NCBI GenBank assembly: GCA_017883585.1
Contig: JADGNG010000033.1
Location: forward strand, 1-32,161
Origin: Candidatus Bathyarchaeota archaeon
GTDB taxonomy: Archaea; Thermoproteota; Bathyarchaeia; TCS64
Direction: 5' to 3'
Length of the DNA stretch: 32,161 bases
Below, one piece after another: positions 9,837-17,941 of the stretch. The translations under genes were made by a program, and so were the position numbers. The notes under the pieces were generated by a model, which was given only the letters and a program-made list of their open reading frames with translations, did not search any database and was not told the origin of the DNA. How positions within the stretch are numbered: the first letter of the stretch is position 1; each line of letters begins with the position of its first letter.

Positions 9837-10193
9837 CTATTGGTTTGGGTTTTTCTTGATCTCCCATCGACTATCCCTGCCTTCTCTTATCCATATTCCA
9901 CCGAGGGAGCGCATGGACTCATTTATTGAGCCCCAAAGGTCGCCAAGGAACTTCTTCGGGCTTACAAGGATCATCTCCTCGCCGTCCTCGATGTTCAGCA
10001 GGCTCGTGTCGACGCCTGCTGCTTTGAGTTTCTCCTCGAAGCTGGAGGGGGGCCAGTTCTCAGTCTCCTCAGCCGCCTCCGATTCGACGTAGTGGGCTAT
10101 GGCAGTAGCCTTCCCTACGGAGAGAATTATCCCTATCTTGGAGCCGCAGTCGGGGCAGGTCAGCCAAATGACCTTGGATTCTTTCTCACTCAT
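9837..10193 (-). CDS. Hypothetical protein with N-terminal zinc-ribbon-like CPDCG
   Basis: MSEKESKVIWLTCPDCGSKIGII; C-terminal FLGDLWGSINESMRSLGGIWIREGRDSRWEI. Confidence 0.7.
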   Translation of the reverse strand: MSEKESKVIWLTCPDCGSKIGIILSVGKATAIAHYVESEAAEETENWPPSSFEEKLKAAGVDTSLLNIEDGEEMILVSPKKFLGDLWGSINESMRSLGGIWIREGRDSRWEIKKNPNQ

Positions 10194-10317
10194 TGGGAGC
10201 CACAGGAGTGGCTTAGAATCGATTGGATTATTAAAGCCTCTCCCGGTGTGGGAGGCACTCTGGGTCGGGACAAAGTGTTATAGACTGTAGTCAGTATATT
10301 CAATTCGGAGGGTTTGC

Positions 10318-10494
10318 TTGAGCACTCAGCAATCGCGAGAGTATAGCTGCCCCTACTGCCCTAGGAAGTCGTCGAGCCCAGGGGGTGTAAGATTCCACGT
10401 TAAGCTCACACACCCGGACAAGGTGGAGGAGTTTAACGCCGTTCATCTACCGAAGATGGCGGCTCAGTTCAGGGAGCTTAACCCTGAAACCTAG
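10318..10494 (+). CDS. Small C2H2 zinc finger protein, 58 aa, TTG start
   Basis: Not in ORF track. SD GGAGGG at 10307-10312, TTG 10318; MSTQQSREYSCPYCPRKSSSPGGVRFHVKLTHPDKVEEFNAVHLPKMAAQFRELNPET*; C-x2-C-x12-H-x5-H. Confidence 0.8.
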   Translation: MSTQQSREYSCPYCPRKSSSPGGVRFHVKLTHPDKVEEFNAVHLPKMAAQFRELNPET

Positions 10495-10584
10495 TTGTGG
10501 CGTTTCCCGGTCCTTGACTCTTGGATAGGTTTTGTGGCCTTAATCTTGAAGGTATACATTTTATAAGGCCTAGGCATCGGCCCC

Positions 10585-10675
10585 CGATCTAGACCCGATC
10601 CTCGTACACTATTTCCTACGGCGTGCAAATCCGATGAAAGATGAATGTGGCACCAGCAGGCGGATCGGTTGATCG
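10585..10675 (+). other. Candidate structured RNA or structured 5'UTR upstream of the MBL gene
   Basis: TATA-like TTTTATAA around 10558-10566; nested arms CGATC 10585-10589 / GATCG 10671-10675 and CCGATCC 10595-10601 / GGATCGG 10662-10668. Confidence 0.3.
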
Positions 10676-10767
10676 AAGCGAGGTATTGGCCACGAATCGC
10701 GTCCATGACGTTTTTCGCCTTTAGCCAACGATTTTTAACCTCCGTGAACGACCTTTATCCGATTTCA

Positions 10768-11493
10768 ATGAAGCTGACTGACTCCGTTTATCTTGTAGGG
10801 GGTTCTGCCTATGGCTTATCCGCGCCGGGGGACTGCAACGTCTACTTGATCGATTGTGGGGTAGAGTCTGTCCTCATCGACGCCGGAGCCGGGCTCGGAG
10901 TAAAGAGGATCCTTGCGAATGTGAAGGCGGACGGATTCGATCCGAGGGCTGTCAAGACTGCCGTTCTTACTCACTGCCACTTCGACCATATCGGTGGGGC
11001 ACAAGAACTCAAGCAGCTAACCGGCTGTAAACTCGTCGCACATAAGTGTGATTCGGGCTCAATAACTAGCCTCGATGAGCGCGTCCTCGTTGACATGGCA
11101 AAAACCAGGGGAATCATTTTCAAAGCGCCGAGTCTAGATCTAGTACTTGAGGATCATGACCATCTCGACGTAGGTGAAACTCATCTCAATGTTATTCACA
11201 CACCCGGGCATACCCCCGGTTGCATCTCGATAGGCATGACTGAGAAAGATGGGAAGAAAGCGATCTTTACAGGTGACATCGCCTCCACTACAGGACGGCT
11301 AGGGTTCATAAACGGCCCAGGATTCGACCTCTCAGCTTGGAAGGCGAGCCTGAAACTATTGATATCCGAATGCCCCGACCGGATATACCCCGGCCACGGT
11401 ACCTTCATGCTAAGTGGAGCCACAGAGGACCTGAACCTCACCGATCTTAAGATGAACTCCCCCTGGACGACTATAGTGACAAGCGTGGGTTGA
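10768..11493 (+). CDS. Metallo-beta-lactamase fold hydrolase (ORF open from 10645; ATG 10768 more likely)
   Basis: THCHFDHIGG, HTPGHTPGCIS, FTGDIA, YPGHG motifs. Confidence 0.9.
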   Translation: MKLTDSVYLVGGSAYGLSAPGDCNVYLIDCGVESVLIDAGAGLGVKRILANVKADGFDPRAVKTAVLTHCHFDHIGGAQELKQLTGCKLVAHKCDSGSITSLDERVLVDMAKTRGIIFKAPSLDLVLEDHDHLDVGETHLNVIHTPGHTPGCISIGMTEKDGKKAIFTGDIASTTGRLGFINGPGFDLSAWKASLKLLISECPDRIYPGHGTFMLSGATEDLNLTDLKMNSPWTTIVTSVG

Positions 11494-11494
11494 C

Positions 11495-12274
11495 ATGGAA
11501 AAGGCACCGAGGCAGATCATCCTCGAAGCACCTTCCCTCGAAGACGCACTACCCATCGTCAAGTCAGGGATATCCCACAAGAGGCTGGTGATTCTGGCTG
11601 GTAGATGCAGTGTTGAGTATGAGGGAAGGGCTAGCTCAAGCCTCGGACCGGGGGAGCGACTTATCATCCTTAAGTCGGATGGTTCAGCACTGATTCACCG
11701 TCCGAAGGACTACTCTCCGGTAAACTGGCAACCCCCCGGCAGCCTCTTTCAAACGAAGCTCAGGGAAAATAAACTCGTCATACGGATCTACCATAGGAAG
11801 GATCACGAGGTCATGGAGATCACGTTCACAGGTTTTAAGCTGGTCTCGATACTCGATCTGAAGGACTCTGGTGAGTTCAATCTCTATGCGTCCGAGAGCG
11901 ACATGCAACAGGCGATCTTGACCCAACCCTCCATCATAGAGGAGGGTTTCAGGCCGATCACAAGCGAGAAGCCGGTTGACCCAGGGTTCATAGACGTGCT
12001 GGGTGTAGACAGGAACAACGTGCTGACTATCGTTGAGATAAAGAGGGTCAAGGCGACTAAGAAGGCGGTCCTGCAGTTGAAGAAGTACATGGATGTGATA
12101 AACCTCGACTCTAACCGGAAGGTTCGCGCTATTCTAGTCGCACCTGCCTTGGCCGAGGGAGCTGAGGAGATTTTAGTCTCGTTGGGTTACGAGTTCAAGA
12201 CTCTGTCCCCCCAGTATTGTGCCGAGATACTGAAACTTAGGGGTGGCAAACGGATAACCGAATATTTCAAATAG
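11495..12274 (+). CDS. nucS: Endonuclease NucS/EndoMS
   Basis: GFIDVLGVDRNNVLTIVEIKRVKATKKAVLQLKKYMD catalytic region, RecB-like nuclease. Confidence 0.93.
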   Translation: MEKAPRQIILEAPSLEDALPIVKSGISHKRLVILAGRCSVEYEGRASSSLGPGERLIILKSDGSALIHRPKDYSPVNWQPPGSLFQTKLRENKLVIRIYHRKDHEVMEITFTGFKLVSILDLKDSGEFNLYASESDMQQAILTQPSIIEEGFRPITSEKPVDPGFIDVLGVDRNNVLTIVEIKRVKATKKAVLQLKKYMDVINLDSNRKVRAILVAPALAEGAEEILVSLGYEFKTLSPQYCAEILKLRGGKRITEYFK

Positions 12275-12320
12275 ATATTAAATTACGTCTATATTATCTG
12301 AGACAAAAATAGAAGTTTTA

Positions 12321-13514
12321 CTAGATTATCTTAAGTTCTTTGCCTATGCTCTCTAGCTTTGATATCACGTCGTCCAGTTGTTGTTTTCGTAGGTTGGCAC
12401 TCATCTGTACCCTTATTCTAGCTTTATCTCGTGACACCATGGGGAAGACTATCGGGACGACGAAGATGTTCCTTTCATACAGCTTATTCGCCAGGGCTTT
12501 GGCCACGTAGCTTTCACCGACTATGAGAGGAATGATCGGAGTCTGTGACACGCCCGTGTTGAAGCCGAGATCCTCCACGGCCTTCTTGAAATATCGTGTG
12601 TTGGCCCACAGGTCCTTGACATGCTGCGGCTCCTTCTCGAGGACATCAATCGCAGCTATAGTTGACGCCACGACTGGGGGAGGCGGAGATGAGCTGAGTA
12701 GCCATGTTCTGCTCTTGTTTAAAGCGAACTTAACAAGGTCTTCTGAGCCGGAGATGTGGCCTCCTACGGTCCCGTAGGCTTTGCTGAACGTCCCCATCTC
12801 GATGTGAACTCTCTTGTGGTCGAGGTGAAAGTGACTTAGGATTCCCCTGCCGCCTTCTCCTAAGACACCTTCCCCGTGGGCATCGTCGACATACACCATT
12901 GCGCCGTGCTCAGCGCCGATCTTAGCGACTTGATCAAGGTGTGTTATGTCTCCGTCCATGCTGAAGACGCCGTCTGTGATAATCAGTATTCGCTTGTACT
13001 GGGGGATGCGTTTCTCGGCTTCGTTTATGACTCTGGCCAGATCGTTCATGTCGTTGTGTTTATAGACCGTCCTCTCCCCTCTCGATAGGCGTACACCATC
13101 AATGATACTACCGTGGTTAAGCTCGTCGCTGATTATCAGATCCTGGTCGCCGACGAGTTGCGGGATTAACCCCGAATTTGCTTGAAACCCTGTCGGGTAG
13201 GTGAGCGAAGCCTCTGATCCCTTGAACTTAGCTAGTCTTTTCTCAAGCTCCATGTGTAGATCCATTGTACCCGATATCGCCCTCACGGCCCCTGAGCCGA
13301 CGCCGTATTTTCGGGTCGCCTGGATGGCGGCTTCCTTGAGTTTCGGATGGGTGGTCAGCCCTAGGTAGTTATTGCTGCAGAGTATCAGTACCTCTTTACC
13401 ATCGACTATGGCGACAGGTTCGCTGGGTCCCTGAATTGTCTTTAATCTCCAGTCTAGGGCCTTATCGACCAATTCTTGGTACTCGATGGATAAGAATCCG
13501 GTTGGATCTCTCAT
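12321..13514 (-). CDS. kbl: 2-amino-3-ketobutyrate CoA ligase (glycine C-acetyltransferase)
   Basis: AOS family: VDDAHGEGVLG, MGTFSKAYGTVGG PLP lysine motif; divergent from threonine dehydrogenase-like gene. Confidence 0.88.
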   Translation of the reverse strand: MRDPTGFLSIEYQELVDKALDWRLKTIQGPSEPVAIVDGKEVLILCSNNYLGLTTHPKLKEAAIQATRKYGVGSGAVRAISGTMDLHMELEKRLAKFKGSEASLTYPTGFQANSGLIPQLVGDQDLIISDELNHGSIIDGVRLSRGERTVYKHNDMNDLARVINEAEKRIPQYKRILIITDGVFSMDGDITHLDQVAKIGAEHGAMVYVDDAHGEGVLGEGGRGILSHFHLDHKRVHIEMGTFSKAYGTVGGHISGSEDLVKFALNKSRTWLLSSSPPPPVVASTIAAIDVLEKEPQHVKDLWANTRYFKKAVEDLGFNTGVSQTPIIPLIVGESYVAKALANKLYERNIFVVPIVFPMVSRDKARIRVQMSANLRKQQLDDVISKLESIGKELKII

Positions 13515-13560
13515 AGAACCTCTGATCTGACTCTGTGTCCAAATCTTTTACGTTTTCTGG

Positions 13561-13583
13561 TAGATAGAAGATGTTATCTAGAT
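13561..13583. promoter_or_regulatory. Inverted repeat between divergent kbl and tdh, candidate operator
   Basis: TAGATA 13561-13566 / TATCTA 13575-13580, and overlapping palindrome ATCTAGAT 13576-13583. Confidence 0.35.
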
Positions 13584-13593
13584 TTAATCGAGG

Positions 13594-14574
13594 ATGTTCA
13601 TTGAGGGCTTTCTGATGGGGGATATTCGTAGAATTCTCGTGACCGGTGCCTCGGGTCAGATTGGATCAGAATTGACTCCGAGGCTGAGAGAACTCTATGG
13701 GAAGGAGAATGTTATAGCGTCTGATCTAAGAAAGCCTGTGAGTGATGATGGGCCTTTTGAGATGCTTGATGTCACGGATGCAAAGCAACTAGATGAGATT
13801 GTCGTAGATCATGAGATAGATTCGATTGTTCACTTAGCAGCTCTATTATCCGCTTCGGGGGAACAAAGACCTAACGTCGCTTGGCATGTGAATATTGATG
13901 GTCTATATAATGTCCTTGAGGTTGCGAGGAATCGGAAGCTACGAAGAGTGTTTAACCCGAGTTCGATAGCAGTCTTTGGCCCCGAAACCCCTAGGGAGAA
14001 AACGCCTCAGGAGACTGTCACCAAACCGAGAACCATCTACGGGATAACTAAAGTTACGGGCGAGCTTCTGGGAAACTACTATTATCAGAAGTGGGGGGTG
14101 GATGTTCGCGGTATCAGGTTTCCGGGGGTTATAAGTAATGTTTCCCCGCCTGGAGGAGGTACAACGGACTACGCCGTTGAGATATTCTACGAGGCGATAA
14201 AGAACAGGAGATATACCTGCTTCTTGAAACCTGATTCGATCTTACCAATGATATACATGCCTGATTGCCTTAGAAGCATTGTTGAGCTTCTTGAGGCGGA
14301 TTTATCCCGCTTGAAGCATCACACCGATTTTAACCTACGGGCCTTGAGCTTCTCTCCAATACAGTTGGTAGCCGAGATAAAGCGACATATTCCTGATCTT
14401 GTTGTCGAGTACAAACCCGACTATAGGCAGGCGATCGCCGACTCCTGGCCAATGAGTCTCAATGACTCCGCCGCCCGTGAGGAGTGGGAGTGGAGGCCGA
14501 CCTTTGATCTTCAGACGATGGTCAAGGATATGCTTGGGGTTTTAAGTGAACGTCACCGAAGTGGAAAATTGTAA
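13594..14574 (+). CDS. SDR-type NAD-dependent epimerase family, probable L-threonine 3-dehydrogenase (start may be ATG 13615)
   Basis: VTGASGQIGSEL, YGITK catalytic motif, next to kbl. Confidence 0.82.
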   Translation: MFIEGFLMGDIRRILVTGASGQIGSELTPRLRELYGKENVIASDLRKPVSDDGPFEMLDVTDAKQLDEIVVDHEIDSIVHLAALLSASGEQRPNVAWHVNIDGLYNVLEVARNRKLRRVFNPSSIAVFGPETPREKTPQETVTKPRTIYGITKVTGELLGNYYYQKWGVDVRGIRFPGVISNVSPPGGGTTDYAVEIFYEAIKNRRYTCFLKPDSILPMIYMPDCLRSIVELLEADLSRLKHHTDFNLRALSFSPIQLVAEIKRHIPDLVVEYKPDYRQAIADSWPMSLNDSAAREEWEWRPTFDLQTMVKDMLGVLSERHRSGKL

Positions 14575-14629
14575 TTAAATCAAAAATATTATCATATGTC
14601 TCATTTTAATTGGATAATATCTTACATTT

Positions 14630-15617
14630 TTAATATTTTTTCTTTATTTCCGGGTTGACCCCGTTTGGTGGCTCTCTTCCATCAAGTACCGCGATGACAT
14701 TCGTGGTTGCCATCATCGCCATGGCGATGCGTGTGTCGATACTCGCGCTTGCGATATGCGGCGTCATAATGATGTTATCTAAATTAATGAGCGGATTCGC
14801 TAGATCTATTGGCTCCTTTTCAAATACGTCAAGTCCAGCACCGGCTATCTTATTTTCCTTTAATGCTTCGTAGAGGGCTTTTCCGTCGACTACCGGTCCC
14901 CTGGATGTGTTGATGATATAAGCGGTTTTTTTCATCATGTTGAATTGCTGCTTTCCAATGAGGTGTTGTCTCGTTTATTAGGGGTACGTGGATTGACACG
15001 AAATCTGCCAGTGTAAGAAGATCATTCAACGATACATATGTGATGCCGTACTCGTTTTCCAAGTCTGTCCGGCGGATCGGGTCGTAATAGATCACCTTCA
15101 TGTTGAAGTCTTTGGCCCTTTTCGTCATGGCAACACCTATTCTGCCCAATCCAACTATTCCAAGTGTCTTTCCGTGGATGTCCGACCCCATGAACATCTT
15201 TGGGATCCAAGCGTTAATCCATTTCCTGGCACGTATGTTCTTGTCGCCTTCGACGATTCTTCTTGACATAGTCATCATTAAGGCGAAAGCGCAGTCCGCA
15301 GTAGTCTTGGTGAGTATTCCCGGCATGTTTGTGACATAGATCCCACGCTTCGATGCCTCTTCCACGTCGATGTTGTTGAAGCCTACGGCGTAGTTGCTTA
15401 CGACTTTCAGTTTCTTTCCAACTTCAAATACTTCCTTGTCTATTCTCTCAGTTATCAGGCAGAGAAGTCCATCGGCTTCGCCTACCTTTCTCAGCAATAT
15501 TTCTCTCGGTACGGGTTCGTCATTTCCCTCGAACACCTCAACAGAACCATTCTTTTTTAGTAGGTCTATTGCCGGTTTGAAGAACTGTCTGGTGATGTAG
15601 ACTTTTGGCTTTGTCAA
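14630..15617 (-). pseudogene. D-2-hydroxyacid dehydrogenase (glyoxylate/hydroxypyruvate reductase-like), frameshifted
   Basis: N-part 14850-15617 carries GLGRIG Rossmann motif; C-part 14630-14938 carries MMKKTAYIINTSRGPVVDG...LDVFEKEP...PHIASAS; frames break near 14957-14960. Confidence 0.85.
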
Positions 15618-15650
15618 AGCTGTTCTCTTAATGAATTACATCATCTTTTT

Positions 15651-15704
15651 ATCGTTTTGTAACGATCAGTAGCAAGTTTAATATTCTGTTTTTTCCTGAA
15701 TATT
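15651..15704. promoter_or_regulatory. Two inverted repeats in divergent intergenic region, candidate operators
   Basis: ATCGTT-ttgt-AACGAT (15651-15666) and AATATTC (15680-15686) / GAATATT (15698-15704). Confidence 0.35.
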
Positions 15705-15726
15705 GTTTTGCGGGACTTGATGCCAT

Positions 15727-16449
15727 TTGGATGAGACAAAAGTAGTGACACAGGATACATTAGACAAATTATTTGAAGGCGTTCTAAAACCGTTACATAG
15801 TAAAAATGCTCGTCGAATCTACGAGGTCTTCTATAAAAATAAAGAATATACCCATATAACGACTCATGACATCGAAACGAAGCTTGAGGAAGATGGTCTA
15901 TTCATTAACAAGAAGGAAATAAACGGGTGGTTGGTTTCACTTCAGGAAGCGGGGCTCATTTCAAAGATGGAGGCGAGAGGGAAACCAGTAGCCTCAGACT
16001 ATGAGAACCGGTATACCTTCGATCTCTGGAAATTGACTGAAACAGGGTTAATAGTGGGGAGGAGACTTCCTAGCTTAATGATGGAAAAGGAATTCTCTCT
16101 ACCATCTTTGGCTGATCTAACACTTACTAAGATACACGAGATCGAGGATTTGTATTTGACCTCTAAATTATTGATAACCCTCTTTGAGAAGGGGGGTCAA
16201 TTGGGTTACAAGGATGTGAAGCGGGAGTTGGCTATCGATCGGGAGAAGCTTGCGGTTTACTCCTGGCCAGACGCTGCTCACTCAGATAAGCCACTCTTTG
16301 AGATAACCGTCAAGCCACCATCTTTTAGGTCAAAGGTCTTCAAGCTTATGGGATGGTTCCTAGAACAGGATCTTTCCTTCAAGCTTACTGACGAGGGTAA
16401 GAAGATGGCTGAAGCAATAGTTTCAAGGGAGAAGATGGGTGATAGCTAG
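15727..16449 (+). CDS. Hypothetical protein with winged-helix-like regions
   Basis: 240 aa; NARRIYEVFYKN...INGWLVSLQEAGLISKMEARGKPVAS resembles wHTH; C-terminal LTDEGKKMAEAI. Confidence 0.65.
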   Translation: MDETKVVTQDTLDKLFEGVLKPLHSKNARRIYEVFYKNKEYTHITTHDIETKLEEDGLFINKKEINGWLVSLQEAGLISKMEARGKPVASDYENRYTFDLWKLTETGLIVGRRLPSLMMEKEFSLPSLADLTLTKIHEIEDLYLTSKLLITLFEKGGQLGYKDVKRELAIDREKLAVYSWPDAAHSDKPLFEITVKPPSFRSKVFKLMGWFLEQDLSFKLTDEGKKMAEAIVSREKMGDS

Positions 16450-16482
16450 GGTTCGTATCCCAATTGTTGAATGTATATTATT

Positions 16483-16507
16483 CATAAGGCGTATGTTAAC
16501 GCCTATG
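16483..16507 (+). terminator. Hairpin downstream of 15727-16449 ORF
   Basis: CATA(a)GGCGT-atgtta-ACGCCTATG, 9 bp with one bulge; no long T-run, so terminator role uncertain. Confidence 0.35.
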
Positions 16508-16548
16508 TAAATTGATTAATCGAAGTCAAAAAGCTATTAATTTGTTGG

Positions 16549-16593
16549 CCTTTTTAACAACGAGAGTATGAACCATGTGGCTAATTAAAAAGG
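16549..16593. repeat. Inverted repeat CCTTTTTAA ... TTAAAAAGG upstream of M16 peptidase gene
   Basis: Perfect 9-bp arms 16549-16557 and 16585-16593. Confidence 0.55.
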
Positions 16594-16684
16594 GGTGGAA
16601 ATAGCTGGGACAGGAAAACCATCCATGGGTTCTTTGGGGTTAAGATTATATGAAGTAGTTACTTATTGACATCGCGATGCATCC

Positions 16685-17941
16685 ATGAGAGAACTTGCTG
16701 AGTCTCGCTTATCAAATGGAATCAAGATAATCACAGAGGAGATCAAGGAGTCAAGCTCCGCATCAGTAGGAATTTGGGTCAATGTAGGCTCTCGAGACGA
16801 AGTCGAGGAATATCATGGGGGCACACACTTTCTAGAGCATCTGCTCTTTAAGGGGACAGTGAAGAGGAGCGCTAAAGAAATATCGAGGGCTATAGAGGAT
16901 CGGGGCGGATACCTCAACGCGTTCACAGACCGAGATATGACCTGCTTCCATGCAAAGGTTCTGGGGAAGGACCTCAAACTAGCCCTTGAGGTCCTATCCG
17001 ACATGGTCCAAAATCCCCTGCTAAAGCAGGATGACGTGGAGAAGGAGCGTACTGTAGTCCTTTCTGAGATAGATAGCAGGGATGATGATCCGGGTGACCT
17101 CATACACGATCTATACTTTGAGTCGGCTTGGGGTGAGAACGAGGCGGCGCACCCTATACTCGGGGAGAAGGCTCCACTGAATTGTCTCACAAGTGATTCG
17201 ATACGTACCTATTTTGAGAGTCATTACCTACCCCAGAAAATTATAGTGACGGGCGCTGGCGCATTAAAACATGAGGAACTCGTTGCCATCGTCGAGAAAA
17301 ACGTCACCCTCAACAAGAAGTACGACAGGGTTGATGCACGTGAAGAGCCCTCATTCAAGCCGATAAAACGACACATTCAGCGCCAAACGAGCCAGGTCCA
17401 GGTGGCTCTAACTTCAAAGGGCTTAGCTTACGGTGACACCAACCGTGATGCCTTGAATCTGATCTCATCCTATCTTGGCGTTGGAGCGAGCTCAAAATTG
17501 TTCCAGGAAATACGCGAAAAATACGGCCTCGTCTACTCCATTTTCAGCACAGTTTACTCATTGAACGATGCCGGGGTATTTGCTATACTCGCGGGTACGC
17601 AGGATCAATATGTAGAGAAGATCCTAAAAATTGAGCTTAAGGAACTCGATGTATTGAAAAAGGATCTATCGGAGAGGATTCTTCAGAAGATCAAGCACAA
17701 GACCATAGGTCTCTTTGTACTGCGTTCGGAGAGTTCGGAAAGCAGGATGATGCAGTTGGGAGTTTCAACCCTCAGGCAGGGGAAACCGAAGACGTTAGAG
17801 GAGATCATCGATAACATCAACTCGGTTGAGTTAGAGTCGATGAAGGAATTGGCTGGTGACCTCTTTGTGGTCGATCGTCTGGGACTGACGACTTTAGGGT
17901 TATCCGAGTCTACTGTGAAGAAAGTGGATGCCCTTTTCTAA
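16685..17941 (+). CDS. M16 family zinc peptidase
   Basis: HGGTHFLEHLLFKGT (HxxEH) with downstream EKERTVVLSEIDSRDDDPGD. Confidence 0.93.
   Translation: MRELAESRLSNGIKIITEEIKESSSASVGIWVNVGSRDEVEEYHGGTHFLEHLLFKGTVKRSAKEISRAIEDRGGYLNAFTDRDMTCFHAKVLGKDLKLALEVLSDMVQNPLLKQDDVEKERTVVLSEIDSRDDDPGDLIHDLYFESAWGENEAAHPILGEKAPLNCLTSDSIRTYFESHYLPQKIIVTGAGALKHEELVAIVEKNVTLNKKYDRVDAREEPSFKPIKRHIQRQTSQVQVALTSKGLAYGDTNRDALNLISSYLGVGASSKLFQEIREKYGLVYSIFSTVYSLNDAGVFAILAGTQDQYVEKILKIELKELDVLKKDLSERILQKIKHKTIGLFVLRSESSESRMMQLGVSTLRQGKPKTLEEIIDNINSVELESMKELAGDLFVVDRLGLTTLGLSESTVKKVDALF

Noticed and set aside
10621-10650. Possible box C/D or tRNA T-arm signal (GTGCAAATCCGATGAAAGATGA)
   Set aside because: No proper D box, no tRNA acceptor or anticodon arms could be paired.
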